A stretch of 38,168 nucleotides of DNA from Chitinophagales bacterium (GTDB lineage: Bacteria > Bacteroidota > Bacteroidia > Chitinophagales > Chitinophagaceae), in contig JAATFV010000219.1 of assembly GCA_015655015.1 (NCBI GenBank), positions 1-38,168 of the forward strand, given 5' to 3'. Position numbers and translations under genes: made by a program. A model generated the notes under the pieces. The model searched no databases, had not been told where the DNA came from, and saw only the letters and a program-made list of their open reading frames with translations. Of the stretch, positions 7,611-15,767 are shown piece after piece. Every line of letters begins with the position of its first letter. The stretch's first letter is position 1.

Positions 7611-8375
7611 ATGGCAGGCTTAATTATGGAAAAATTAGAGAGGATCATCCCCGCAAAAGACACTGTATTTCTGGACGGGCCTAAGAGCAGGCGATATGAA
7701 CTGGGTTTTGCCTGGAAGGTATTCAGGGAGTTCATCAAGGGGTTCCGGACCCTTCATTTTGTGGGTCCCTGTATTACCGTATTCGGTTCGGCCCGGTTTG
7801 GCGAAGATCATCCGCATTATCAGTCCGCCCGGGAATTCGGGAGGCAGATCGCCGGGATAGGCCTCACCACCCTGACAGGAGGCGGCCCGGGGGCTATGGA
7901 AGCGGCTAACCGCGGGGCTTTTGAGCAGGGCGGTTATTCCGTCGGATGTAATATTAAATTGCCTTTTGAACAGAAGCCCAATCCCTATGTGCAGACTTCG
8001 ATTACCTTCGAGCATTTTTTTGTGCGAAAAGTGATCATGGTAAAATATTCTTACGCATTTGTCATCATGCCGGGAGGATTTGGGACGATGGATGAATTTT
8101 TTGAGACGCTGACCCTGGTGCAGACTAAAACACTTATACAGTTTCCGATCGTGCTCTTCGGTAAGGAATATTACCGGGAATTATGGGATTATATGGAATA
8201 CATGGCGGCAAAGGGCACTATCTCAAAAGAGGATCTTTCCCTGGTATTGTTAACAGACAGCATTAGTGAAGCGATGCAGCATATCGGCAATTTTATCAAA
8301 AAGAATTACCGGACCAAAGCTCCTAAAAGGAAATGGTGGCTATTTGAAAAATACAGGAAGTATACGACCGATTAA
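7611..8375 (+). CDS. LOG family (TIGR00730-type) Rossmann-fold protein
   Basis: LOG-family proteins are nucleoside 5'-monophosphate phosphoribohydrolases, some of which make cytokinins or degrade purine nucleotides. The 254-residue product shows the nucleotide fold at ITVFGSARFGEDHPHYQSA, GGGPGAMEAANRGA and the family signature PGGFGTMDEFFE at about residues 151-162, whose Arg/Glu pocket binds the nucleotide. The ATG at 7626 is an alternative start 15 bases inside. The protein is longer than the minimal LOG type because of about 45 N-terminal residues before the Rossmann core and a basic tail (KAPKRKWWLFEKYRKY). Confidence 0.88.
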   Translation: MAGLIMEKLERIIPAKDTVFLDGPKSRRYELGFAWKVFREFIKGFRTLHFVGPCITVFGSARFGEDHPHYQSAREFGRQIAGIGLTTLTGGGPGAMEAANRGAFEQGGYSVGCNIKLPFEQKPNPYVQTSITFEHFFVRKVIMVKYSYAFVIMPGGFGTMDEFFETLTLVQTKTLIQFPIVLFGKEYYRELWDYMEYMAAKGTISKEDLSLVLLTDSISEAMQHIGNFIKKNYRTKAPKRKWWLFEKYRKYTTD

Positions 8376-8391
8376 TGCTTGTTTCGACCGG

Positions 8392-9219
8392 TTAATGCTT
8401 CTTTCCCGTCGGAAGAACGAATCCCAGGCTGAGGATCATCTCATAGGTGCCGAATGCCTGTTTGGCCTTGCCTTCGTATAAGTTCAGTCCGGAATATCGT
8501 GCGTAGTCCAGCTTGCTGGAGTATTCCAGGTATACATATTTAAAGAAAGTGGCCCGGAGGGATCCTTCGAAACCTGTATTCCAACCCCCAAGCTGAAAGC
8601 CCTGTTTGTTAGCCTGGCCGAATAAGCTGTTTTGTGTATGAGGGATAACAGGTCCGACTCCGAACTTGCCCAGGAAATCCACTTTTACTTTTTCATCGCG
8701 GGTTTTCAGAACATGCCATTTCTTCGTCACATTAAAGAGAAGAAAATTAGCCCCGTTATTCAGGTAATAATAGAATCCATTGGCCTCGTTGAAGGCAATG
8801 GTGCTATCGACCGGGTGATGGTTCAGCGTCCCTTTGATATGCGCATTCTGGTCGGAAATGATGTATTTCGTATGGTCGAAGTTGATCTCGAAGCCCCATC
8901 CTTTCTCTTCGTTCAAAAGAAAGCCCAGGCGGTAATTGTATTGAGGAATGCTGATCGCTTCGTGGAACAATCCTTCATCCCATCCCTTATGATCATGTGC
9001 TTTAATATGTTCAAAGGTATAATCATTCCCCAGGGAAGGCTGCGATACATGCACACTGCTTTTGGTATACCATTCCATGTTATACCCCCAGGATGCATAG
9101 ATCTCTTTAATAAAATGCTTTTTCTTCTTCTCTTTTTTCTCTTGTGCCAGGCTGACGAAGGGAAGGGCGGCAGCTAATATAAACGCTGCTATGCGAAGGC
9201 CGATCATTTTTTTTCTCAT
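8392..9219 (-). CDS. Probable outer-membrane beta-barrel protein
   Basis: The start at 9219 gives MRKKMIGLRIAAFILAAALP followed by FVSLAQ, a clean signal peptide with a cleavage site after residue 25 or so; an in-frame upstream GTG would disturb it. The 275-residue precursor then has a short Lys-rich segment (EKKEKKKK) and many alternating hydrophobic/polar strands with frequent aromatic residues (YNYRLGFLLNEEKGWGFEIN, GGWNTGFEGSLRATFFKYVY), ending with a glycine and proline loop. This fits a small outer-membrane barrel. The specific family was not recognised. A -7 box is placed upstream. Confidence 0.72.
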   Translation of the reverse strand: MRKKMIGLRIAAFILAAALPFVSLAQEKKEKKKKHFIKEIYASWGYNMEWYTKSSVHVSQPSLGNDYTFEHIKAHDHKGWDEGLFHEAISIPQYNYRLGFLLNEEKGWGFEINFDHTKYIISDQNAHIKGTLNHHPVDSTIAFNEANGFYYYLNNGANFLLFNVTKKWHVLKTRDEKVKVDFLGKFGVGPVIPHTQNSLFGQANKQGFQLGGWNTGFEGSLRATFFKYVYLEYSSKLDYARYSGLNLYEGKAKQAFGTYEMILSLGFVLPTGKKH

Positions 9220-9262
9220 AACTCTAAAAGGTACCAATTTCTAATAAGGCTGTTTGCGGGTG

Positions 9263-9270
9263 CAAAGCTA
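9263..9270 (-). promoter_or_regulatory. Candidate -7 element of the outer-membrane protein gene
   Basis: On the minus strand TAGCTTTG matches TAnnTTTG and lies about 44 bases before the start at 9219. No convincing -33 box at the standard spacing was found. Confidence 0.45.
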
Positions 9271-9347
9271 ACTAAAATCGAACAAATCGTTCACAGTTAA
9301 CAATTGATTATCTCTTTCTGCGGATCAGCCGTCTTGTGACAGCCGGA

Positions 9348-12113
9348 TCAGGCATCATATTCCAGCACGGGCCTCAGCCATCTCTCCACATCTTCGAGCG
9401 CCATTTCCTTGCGGGCTGCATAGTTTTCCACCTGGTCTTTTTCGATCTTGCCTACTCCGAAATACTTGCTGTCCGGGTGGGCAAAATACCAGCCGCTGAC
9501 AGAGGATGCCGGGTACATGGCCAGGGATTCCGTCAGGATGATGCCCGTGTGCCGGGTTGCATCCAGCATCTGGAACAGCTTGCGCTTTTCCGTATGATCG
9601 GGGCAGGCGGGATAACCGGGAGCCGGGCGGATCCCCATATATTCTTCCTGGATCAGCTGTTCGTTGGAAAGGTGTTCTTCCGTGACATAACCCCAGAATT
9701 CCTTGCGCACCTTTTCATGCAGCAGCTCCGTGAATGCTTCGGCCAGCCTGTCGGCCAGGGCCTGTAAGATGATCTTGTTATAATCATCATAGGCGGCTTC
9801 GAATTTTTTGATATGCGGTTCGATGCCTTCGATCGTGACGGCAAATGCCCCTATATAATCCGTTTTCCCCGGATGTGTTTTTGTTTCCAATCCGTTGCTG
9901 CCGGCCGCAGGGGTGGGGGAAGCGGGTTTTATAAAGTCGGCTAAAGAGATATTGGGCTGGCCGGGCGCCTTTTTGATCTGCTGGCGGAGGAATTCAAGGT
10001 GTACGGGAGCTTCCGGAGTATCTACGATCACAGTATCCTTACCGTCCGAATTCGCCGGCCAGAACCCGATCACACCCCGGGCTTTCAGCCATTTCTCTTC
10101 CACGATCTGTTTGAGCAGGGCCCGGGCGTCGTTGTATAGTTTGGTGGCTTCGGCGCCTACTTTTTCATCGGTCAGGATCTGGGGGAATTTTCCATGTAAT
10201 TCCCAGGCTATAAAGAAGGGACCCCAGTCAATATAGGGTACGATCTCGCCCAGGTCATGGCCGTCGAATGTCCGGGTGCCGGTAAAAGATGGGGTGACCG
10301 GTGTAAACTGGTCCCAGTCGATCTTTACTTTATTTTTCTGTGCCGCTGCAAAGGGCAGGTATTGTTTGGCTGATTTCTTGTTGCCGAAGTCTTCTTTCAG
10401 CTTGCGGTATTCCTCCCGGATCGCCTGGAGGAAACCGGTTTTTTGTTCTTTATTCAGCAGGGATCCCGCCACTGTTACGCTACGGGAAGCATCCAGCACA
10501 TGGACTACTCCCTGGTCAAATTCCGGGGCGATCTTTACGGCGGTATGCATGCGGGAGGTGGTAGCTCCCCCGATCATCAGGGGCAGGTCGATGCCCTGTC
10601 TTTTCATTTCCCGCGCTACATGCACCATTTCATCGAGAGAGGGGGTGATCAGGCCGCTCAGACCGATGATGTCTACCTTTTCTCTTCTGGCGGTGTCCAG
10701 GATCTTATCGGTAGGCACCATTACGCCCAGGTCGATGATATCATAGCCATTACAGCCTAATACGACGCCTACGATATTCTTCCCGATATCATGTACATCT
10801 CCTTTTACGGTGGCCAGCAAGATTTTAGCGGCTCCCGCGCCTTCTTCATTCCGGGTGCCTGCTTTTTCATGGGCGAGGCGCCGAAGCTCTTTCTCGGCCT
10901 CGATATAAGGGGTGAGCACGGCCACGGATTTTTTCATTACGCGGGCGCTCTTTACCACCTGAGGCAGGAACATTTTACCGCTGCCGAACAGGTCGCCGAC
11001 CACGTTCATGCCGGCCATCAGGGGGCCTTCGATGACGTCCAGCGGTTTGTCATATTTCTGCCGGGCCTCTTCCGTATCCCCGTCTATATAATCGGTGATG
11101 CCGTTCACCAGGGCATGTTTCAGGCGTTCTTCCACGGGATTTCTTCTCCAGGCTTCATCTTTTACTTCTACTTTTCCTTTTGCCTTGACGGTCTCTGCAA
11201 AGGCAAGCAGCTTATCTGTTCCTTCGGGATCGCGGTTAAGGATGACATCTTCGCATAATTTCCTGAAACCAGGCTCGATCTCATCGTATACGACCAGCTG
11301 CCCTGCATTCACGATACCCATGTCCATGCCGGCTTTGATGGCATAGTAGAGGAATACGCTGTGCATGGCCTCCCGGACGGTGTCGTTGCCCCGGAAAGAA
11401 AAGGACATATTGCTGACCCCGCCGCTGATCCGGGTCAGGGGCATTTTTTGCTTGATCTCTTTGATCGATTCGATGAAGTCTACCGCATAATTATTGTGCT
11501 CTTCGATACCGGTAGCGATCGCGAAGATATTGGGATCGAAAATAATATCCTGGGGGTCATAACCGACGGTTTCCGTCAATATTTTATAGGCTCTTTCGCT
11601 GATGTCCACTTTTTTGCGAAGGGTATCGGCCTGCCCATTTTCATCAAAGGCCATGACGATCACGGCGGCTCCATAGCTTTTACAGATGATCGCCTGTTCA
11701 ATGAATTTTGCTTCTCCTTCTTTCAGGGAAATGGAGTTGACGATGCATTTGCCCTGTACGCATTTCAGTCCCGCCTCGATAATGGCGAACTTCGATGAGT
11801 CGATCATGATGGGGATCTTTGCAATGTCCGGTTCGGCCTGCAGGAGGTTCAGGAAGGTTTGCATTGCTTTTTCCCCGTCCAGCAGGGCGTCGTCCATGTT
11901 GACGTCCAGCACCTGCGCACCGCTTTCCACTTGCTGGCGGGCCACGCTCAGGGCTTCTTCGTATTTGTTTTCCCGGATCAGGCGGGCGAATTTTTTTGAT
12001 CCTGTGACATTGGTGCGTTCTCCAACGTTGACAAAATTCGTTTCCGGGCGGATGACCAGGGGTTCGAGTCCGGCCAGACGTAAAAAGGGTTTGATCGTAG
12101 TGCTTGCTGACAT
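9348..12113 (-). CDS. metH: Methionine synthase, folate/cobalamin/activation part (split MetH)
   Basis: B12-dependent methionine synthase moves a methyl group from methyltetrahydrofolate through cobalamin to homocysteine. This 921-residue polypeptide holds everything but the homocysteine domain. The order is the pterin-binding domain (FVNVGERTNVTGSKKFARLI near residue 25, DVNMDDALLDGEKAM), the cap and B12 domain with KGDVHDIGKNIVGVVLG (DxHxxG, the histidine that ligates cobalt), and the SAM-dependent reactivation domain with EEYMGIRPAPGYPACPDHTE near residue 850. Together with the neighbour upstream, the sum is 1258 residues, close to a single-chain MetH. It lies 48 bases after the N-terminal gene and is surely cotranscribed. 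Confidence 0.95.
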   Translation of the reverse strand: MSASTTIKPFLRLAGLEPLVIRPETNFVNVGERTNVTGSKKFARLIRENKYEEALSVARQQVESGAQVLDVNMDDALLDGEKAMQTFLNLLQAEPDIAKIPIMIDSSKFAIIEAGLKCVQGKCIVNSISLKEGEAKFIEQAIICKSYGAAVIVMAFDENGQADTLRKKVDISERAYKILTETVGYDPQDIIFDPNIFAIATGIEEHNNYAVDFIESIKEIKQKMPLTRISGGVSNMSFSFRGNDTVREAMHSVFLYYAIKAGMDMGIVNAGQLVVYDEIEPGFRKLCEDVILNRDPEGTDKLLAFAETVKAKGKVEVKDEAWRRNPVEERLKHALVNGITDYIDGDTEEARQKYDKPLDVIEGPLMAGMNVVGDLFGSGKMFLPQVVKSARVMKKSVAVLTPYIEAEKELRRLAHEKAGTRNEEGAGAAKILLATVKGDVHDIGKNIVGVVLGCNGYDIIDLGVMVPTDKILDTARREKVDIIGLSGLITPSLDEMVHVAREMKRQGIDLPLMIGGATTSRMHTAVKIAPEFDQGVVHVLDASRSVTVAGSLLNKEQKTGFLQAIREEYRKLKEDFGNKKSAKQYLPFAAAQKNKVKIDWDQFTPVTPSFTGTRTFDGHDLGEIVPYIDWGPFFIAWELHGKFPQILTDEKVGAEATKLYNDARALLKQIVEEKWLKARGVIGFWPANSDGKDTVIVDTPEAPVHLEFLRQQIKKAPGQPNISLADFIKPASPTPAAGSNGLETKTHPGKTDYIGAFAVTIEGIEPHIKKFEAAYDDYNKIILQALADRLAEAFTELLHEKVRKEFWGYVTEEHLSNEQLIQEEYMGIRPAPGYPACPDHTEKRKLFQMLDATRHTGIILTESLAMYPASSVSGWYFAHPDSKYFGVGKIEKDQVENYAARKEMALEDVERWLRPVLEYDA

Positions 12114-12161
12114 TTTATAATTGAATGTTTTTAAACCAAATCTTTATTTCTAAAAGAGCAT

Positions 12162-13175
12162 CTACAGCACATTTTCTACTATCGGCAGCTGCCTGGGTAC
12201 GATGGCAGCGACATGTTCCGCGATATGACGGATATGATCGGGCGTGGTGCCGCAGCATCCTCCCACGATATTCACCCAGCCGTTAGCGGCCCATTCCTCG
12301 ATGAAATGGGCGGTCTGTTCGGGCTGCTCGTCATATTCTCCCATGGCATTCGGCAGTCCGGCATTCGGATAGGCGGATGTGAAACAGGCGGAGATCTGGC
12401 TCAGCTCCTCGATATGCGAACGCATTTCCTGGGCGCCCAGCGCGCAATTCAAGCCAATGCTCAGGGGGCGGGCATGCATGACGGAGACATAAAAAGCTTC
12501 CAAAGTCTGTCCGCTGAGCGTTCGTCCGCTGGCATCGGTGATAGTCCCGCTGATCAGGATCGGCAGTTCAGGCTGTCCGCTGTTCCGGAAATACTTTTTG
12601 ATGGCGAAAATGGCTGCTTTGGCGTTCAGGGTATCGAAGATCGTCTCGATCAGCAAGAGGTCGACGCCTCCTTCCACCAGCGCCTTCACCTGTTCGTAAT
12701 AGGCCGAGGACACTTCGTCAAAGCTGACGGCCCGGAAGCCGGGGTTGTTCACATCGGGAGAGAGGGAGAGGGTCTTGCTCATCGGGCCGATGGCGCCGGC
12801 TACGAAACGGGGTTTGTCCGGATTGCGGCTGGTATAGTCGGTTGCGGCCTTTTTAGCGATTTTGGCGGCGGCGACGTTGATCTCAAAAGCCAGCTCTTCC
12901 ATCTGGTAATCCGCCATGCTGATCCGCTGGGAATTGAAGGTATTGGTCTCGATGATATCAGCGCCGGCCTCCAGGTATTCCCGGTGGATGCCTTCAATGA
13001 CTTCCGGTTTGGTAAGGCATAACAGGTCGTTATTACCCTTGACATCGATCGGCCAGCCGGCAAACCGCTGTCCGCGATAATCTTTTTCTTCCAGCTTATG
13101 CCGCTGGATCATGGTGCCCATCGCTCCGTCAATGATAAGTATGCGTTCTTTCAGACAGTCTTGTATTGTCTTCAT
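12162..13175 (-). CDS. Methionine synthase, homocysteine-binding part (split MetH)
   Basis: This 337-residue product is the Zn-dependent homocysteine S-methyltransferase domain alone. It shows ILIIDGAMGTMIQRHKLEEK at the start, GADIIETNTFNSQ, and the zinc ligands in GLNCALGAQEMR and in VGGCCGTTPDHI near the C terminus. It must work in trans with the folate/cobalamin subunit encoded 48 bases downstream. The split after this domain is known in Bacteroidota. The gene is first in its transcription unit and is preceded by a leader of about 230 bases. Confidence 0.93.
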   Translation of the reverse strand: MKTIQDCLKERILIIDGAMGTMIQRHKLEEKDYRGQRFAGWPIDVKGNNDLLCLTKPEVIEGIHREYLEAGADIIETNTFNSQRISMADYQMEELAFEINVAAAKIAKKAATDYTSRNPDKPRFVAGAIGPMSKTLSLSPDVNNPGFRAVSFDEVSSAYYEQVKALVEGGVDLLLIETIFDTLNAKAAIFAIKKYFRNSGQPELPILISGTITDASGRTLSGQTLEAFYVSVMHARPLSIGLNCALGAQEMRSHIEELSQISACFTSAYPNAGLPNAMGEYDEQPEQTAHFIEEWAANGWVNIVGGCCGTTPDHIRHIAEHVAAIVPRQLPIVENVL

Positions 13176-13404
13176 ATTACCCCCTTCCCCGGTTGGGGAA
13201 TTTAGTTTTATAGTATGTCTTAATAGCCTACCGTAAACGCTGTAGAGAGAAATAAATTTTCCGAAGGAATAATAACGAGGGAAATAACCAACAGGAGCTG
13301 TATGACGAAGATTATTTCAAACGTTTATTAGTTCAGTTCTTATTTCCAATTCTTAGCGCACTTGGCCGGCACAGGCTGAACAATAAACAAATCCGCCTGT
13401 ATCC
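13176..13404 (-). promoter_or_regulatory. Long leader of the split metH operon
   Basis: From the predicted transcription start near 13404 to the ATG at 13175 lies about 230 bases without a start-containing ORF. It contains a small G/C-rich hairpin at the start codon (next entry). No match to the SAM-I or cobalamin riboswitch core could be recognised by eye, so a new or divergent control element is possible but unproven. Confidence 0.45.
13185..13200 (-). promoter_or_regulatory. Hairpin at the ribosome binding site of the metH N-terminal gene
   Basis: On the transcript TTCCCC and GGGGAA make a perfect 6-bp stem around AACC. The 3' arm merges into the purine run GGGGAAGGGGG just before the ATG at 13175, so folding could mask the ribosome binding site. 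Confidence 0.55.
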
Positions 13405-13410
13405 GGAATG

Positions 13411-13440
13411 CAAAGGTACATAAAAATGTTAGATTGACAA
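13411..13440 (-). promoter_or_regulatory. Promoter of the split metH operon
   Basis: On the minus strand TTG (13440-13438) and TACCTTTG (13418-13411) are separated by 19 bases, a good fit to the Bacteroidota promoter form. The -33 box lies inside the small palindrome AGATTGACAATCT, which might serve a regulator. Confidence 0.65.
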
Positions 13441-13512
13441 TCTCCGGATGGATTCGGCCTCCTTTACCGGTACGTCCGGCCTACGCCGGCATTGGGTATC
13501 CTGCCCTCCTTA

Positions 13513-13556
13513 CCTGCCCGTCCGGTAGCTTTTACTTGCCCGTCCGATAGCTTTCT
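13513..13556. repeat. 22-bp tandem duplication over the recR 3' end
   Basis: Two adjacent 22-base units share TGCCCGTCCG(G/A)TAGCTTT. The right unit encodes the end of RecR (ESYRTGK) and the left unit repeats the same bases just after the stop codon, which lies on the junction. It looks like a recent slippage duplication. Confidence 0.7.
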
Positions 13557-14152
13557 ACCGGGAGACGATTGGTAATAGAGCGGGCCAGGGTCATCTCGTC
13601 GGCATATTCCAGCTCACCGCCAAAGGCGATGCCCCGGGCGATGGTAGTCACCTTGACGCCGGAACCCTGGAGCTTCTTTTGAATGTAGTAGATGGTGGTG
13701 TCGCCCTGGATGTTCGGGTTGAGTGCGAAAATGAGCTCCTGGGTATGTTCTTTCAGCACCCTGCTGACGAGGGGCTCGATGTTCAATTGATCGGGACCGA
13801 TCCCATCCAGGGGGGAAATGATCCCTCCCAGGACATGGTAGATGCCGTTATATTGCTGGGTGCTCTCGATGGCGATCACTTCGCGGATGCTCTCTACCAC
13901 ACAGATCAGCTCCTGTTTGCGCATGGAGTTGGAACAGATGGAACAGATATCGGCATCGGCTATATTATAACAGCGCTGACAGAATTTGATCTCCTGCCGC
14001 ATCCTGATCAGGGTCTCTCCAAAACCCTGCACATTGGAGGCATCCATCTTCAGCAGGTGTAATACCAGCCTTAAGGCCGTCTTCTTTCCAATACCCGGCA
14101 GTTTGGCGAATTCATTGACAGCGTTCTCTAGTAAAGAAGAGGAGAATTGCAT
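13532..14152 (-). CDS. recR: Recombination protein RecR
   Basis: RecR acts with RecO and RecF to load RecA at single-strand gaps. The 206-residue product has the family layout: the helix-hairpin-helix segment FAKLPGIGKKTALRLVLHLL near residue 20, the four-cysteine zinc finger CQRCYNIADADICSIC at residues 58-73, and the Toprim domain starting ICVVESIREVIAIE and ending with GIAFGGELEYADEMTLARSI. It lies 13 bases downstream of the Ig-like lipoprotein gene and probably shares its transcript. The 3' end is duplicated downstream (see repeat 13513-13556). Confidence 0.96.
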   Translation of the reverse strand: MQFSSSLLENAVNEFAKLPGIGKKTALRLVLHLLKMDASNVQGFGETLIRMRQEIKFCQRCYNIADADICSICSNSMRKQELICVVESIREVIAIESTQQYNGIYHVLGGIISPLDGIGPDQLNIEPLVSRVLKEHTQELIFALNPNIQGDTTIYYIQKKLQGSGVKVTTIARGIAFGGELEYADEMTLARSITNRLPVESYRTGK

Positions 14153-14165
14153 GGTGTAAAGATAA

Positions 14166-15620
14166 CTACAAAGTTATATCCACTTCATTGTCCCAGTTGG
14201 CTTTAACGGTAAATTTCTTCTTCCGGGAGCCGATGGGGATTACCCTTTCGGGCTGCCGGCGTTTGCCGAAGAAGTTCCCGGCATCCCATTTACCATTCTT
14301 ATTATTGTCGAAAAGGAGCCGCAGGTCATATTCGCCGGGTGGGAACAGCAGGACCTTGAACTCTTTTCTATTGACGAAGGAGTAAGAAAACTTTACGGCA
14401 TCCGATTGTACGAACTGCAGGACAGGATTTTTAGAAAGGTCCAGGTTGGGGATCCGGATACGCACTTCCCCGTAATCTATGTCTTTCTTCGTCTGGATAA
14501 CGACGGTGTCGATCTTCAGCAGCTTTCTTCCTGCCGAATCCTGGGCGAAGTCTTTGGCGGCGATCAGGTAGAATTTGCTGTCCGTAGGCCAGTGATAGAA
14601 TAAAGAGAACTTTTTATTAGTGGAATCCCGCACGAAATAATACTCTTTGGAAGGGATATCGACGAAGTTCCTGTCCGTGAACTTTATTTTAGTGGAATCG
14701 AAGATTTTCAGGGCATTGGCAAACTGGAGATGCAGGGTATCCAGCACGTCGAACTGTCCATTGGAGATATTGGTCTGGAACTGCAGTCTTTTGTCTTTTT
14801 CCTTTTCTTTTTCCGATTGTTTGGAGGGGGGCTTTGTCGTTCCCGAAGTGTTCTTGGAGGTGGGTTTCGTCTTCTCGGCTTCTTCCTCGTAGGCATAGAG
14901 GGTGACCGGGGGCGTTCTCCGCCCGACAACGACTTCGGAGTCGGCAAAAGCAAATAGCTGGCCCTTCGACATGTACTTATGGGAGCCTCCTTCATCTTTC
15001 ATCGCATACAGCGCATAAGCCCCCGGCTGAATATACCGGAAGGTGAAATGACCGGTGCTGTCCACCCGGGTGATATACCGGGGACGGTTCTTGACGACGG
15101 CCGAATCATCAAATCGCAGATGTAACATGGCGATCAGGGTGGTATCGATCTTGCCCGAGGCTGCCAGGTATACATTCCCTTCCAGCGTCCCGGCATCGAT
15201 ATGGTCGCCCGTGGAAAAGACATAGGTGAAGTTCTTCAGGATATTACCCTCGTTGACATCCCGGATGGCATTGCCGAAATTAAGCGAATAGGTAGTATTG
15301 GGCTCCAATGTGTCTTTCAGCCGCACGGTAAGGATACGGAGCTTGGCGTCCACGATGGGCTCTATCTTGGGAACAGGCGAGACGATGAGCTCTGTCCTCA
15401 TATCCTTCGGATCGATGTATTCGTCAAAATTGAAGATGATCTTATTGCCGTTGAACCGTTTGACAGAATCCTCCGGATTGACCATTACCAGTCTGGGAGG
15501 GATGGTATCCCGTGGACCACCCAGCGGGGGTACAATGCTGGCGCAGCCGGGACTGCTCAATATGCCGGTAATAACGAGGGAAGGGATGATGAAAAATAAG
15601 AGGCCGTTCCTGATCTTCAT
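14166..15620 (-). CDS. Ig-like domain lipoprotein
   Basis: The 484-residue product starts with MKIRNGLLFFIIPSLVITGI and a lipobox-like SSPGCAS, so it is probably lipidated at Cys26 and held in the outer or inner membrane. The following PPLGGPRDTIPPRLVMVNPE is the start of the SbsA-type Ig-like (Big_5) domain, typical of Bacteroidota surface lipoproteins, containing FNGNKIIFNFDEYI and TTYSLNFGNAIRDVNEGN. A Lys/Glu/Ser-rich linker (KTKPTSKNTSGTTKPPSKQS) near residue 260 separates a second beta-rich half. Function is unknown. It lies between the PD-(D/E)XK gene and recR, all on the minus strand. Confidence 0.85.
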   Translation of the reverse strand: MKIRNGLLFFIIPSLVITGILSSPGCASIVPPLGGPRDTIPPRLVMVNPEDSVKRFNGNKIIFNFDEYIDPKDMRTELIVSPVPKIEPIVDAKLRILTVRLKDTLEPNTTYSLNFGNAIRDVNEGNILKNFTYVFSTGDHIDAGTLEGNVYLAASGKIDTTLIAMLHLRFDDSAVVKNRPRYITRVDSTGHFTFRYIQPGAYALYAMKDEGGSHKYMSKGQLFAFADSEVVVGRRTPPVTLYAYEEEAEKTKPTSKNTSGTTKPPSKQSEKEKEKDKRLQFQTNISNGQFDVLDTLHLQFANALKIFDSTKIKFTDRNFVDIPSKEYYFVRDSTNKKFSLFYHWPTDSKFYLIAAKDFAQDSAGRKLLKIDTVVIQTKKDIDYGEVRIRIPNLDLSKNPVLQFVQSDAVKFSYSFVNRKEFKVLLFPPGEYDLRLLFDNNKNGKWDAGNFFGKRRQPERVIPIGSRKKKFTVKANWDNEVDITL

Positions 15621-15767
15621 ATTATGGACTTATCGAAGCTTTTTTAAATTATTGGCAAACTTAGGGGGTTTCATTCGGAAAATTTTGTTATTTATCTGGG
15701 CCATAATGTCTCTTAATGGACTCGATGAGGGCTTATTCGCGGTTCATATTTGTCTTTTCAAAGGATC

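Noticed and set aside
13190..13330. Hydrophobic open frame in the metH leader (FVIQLLLVISLVII on the minus strand)
   Set aside because: No start codon and stops directly upstream; probably chance or part of an RNA structure.
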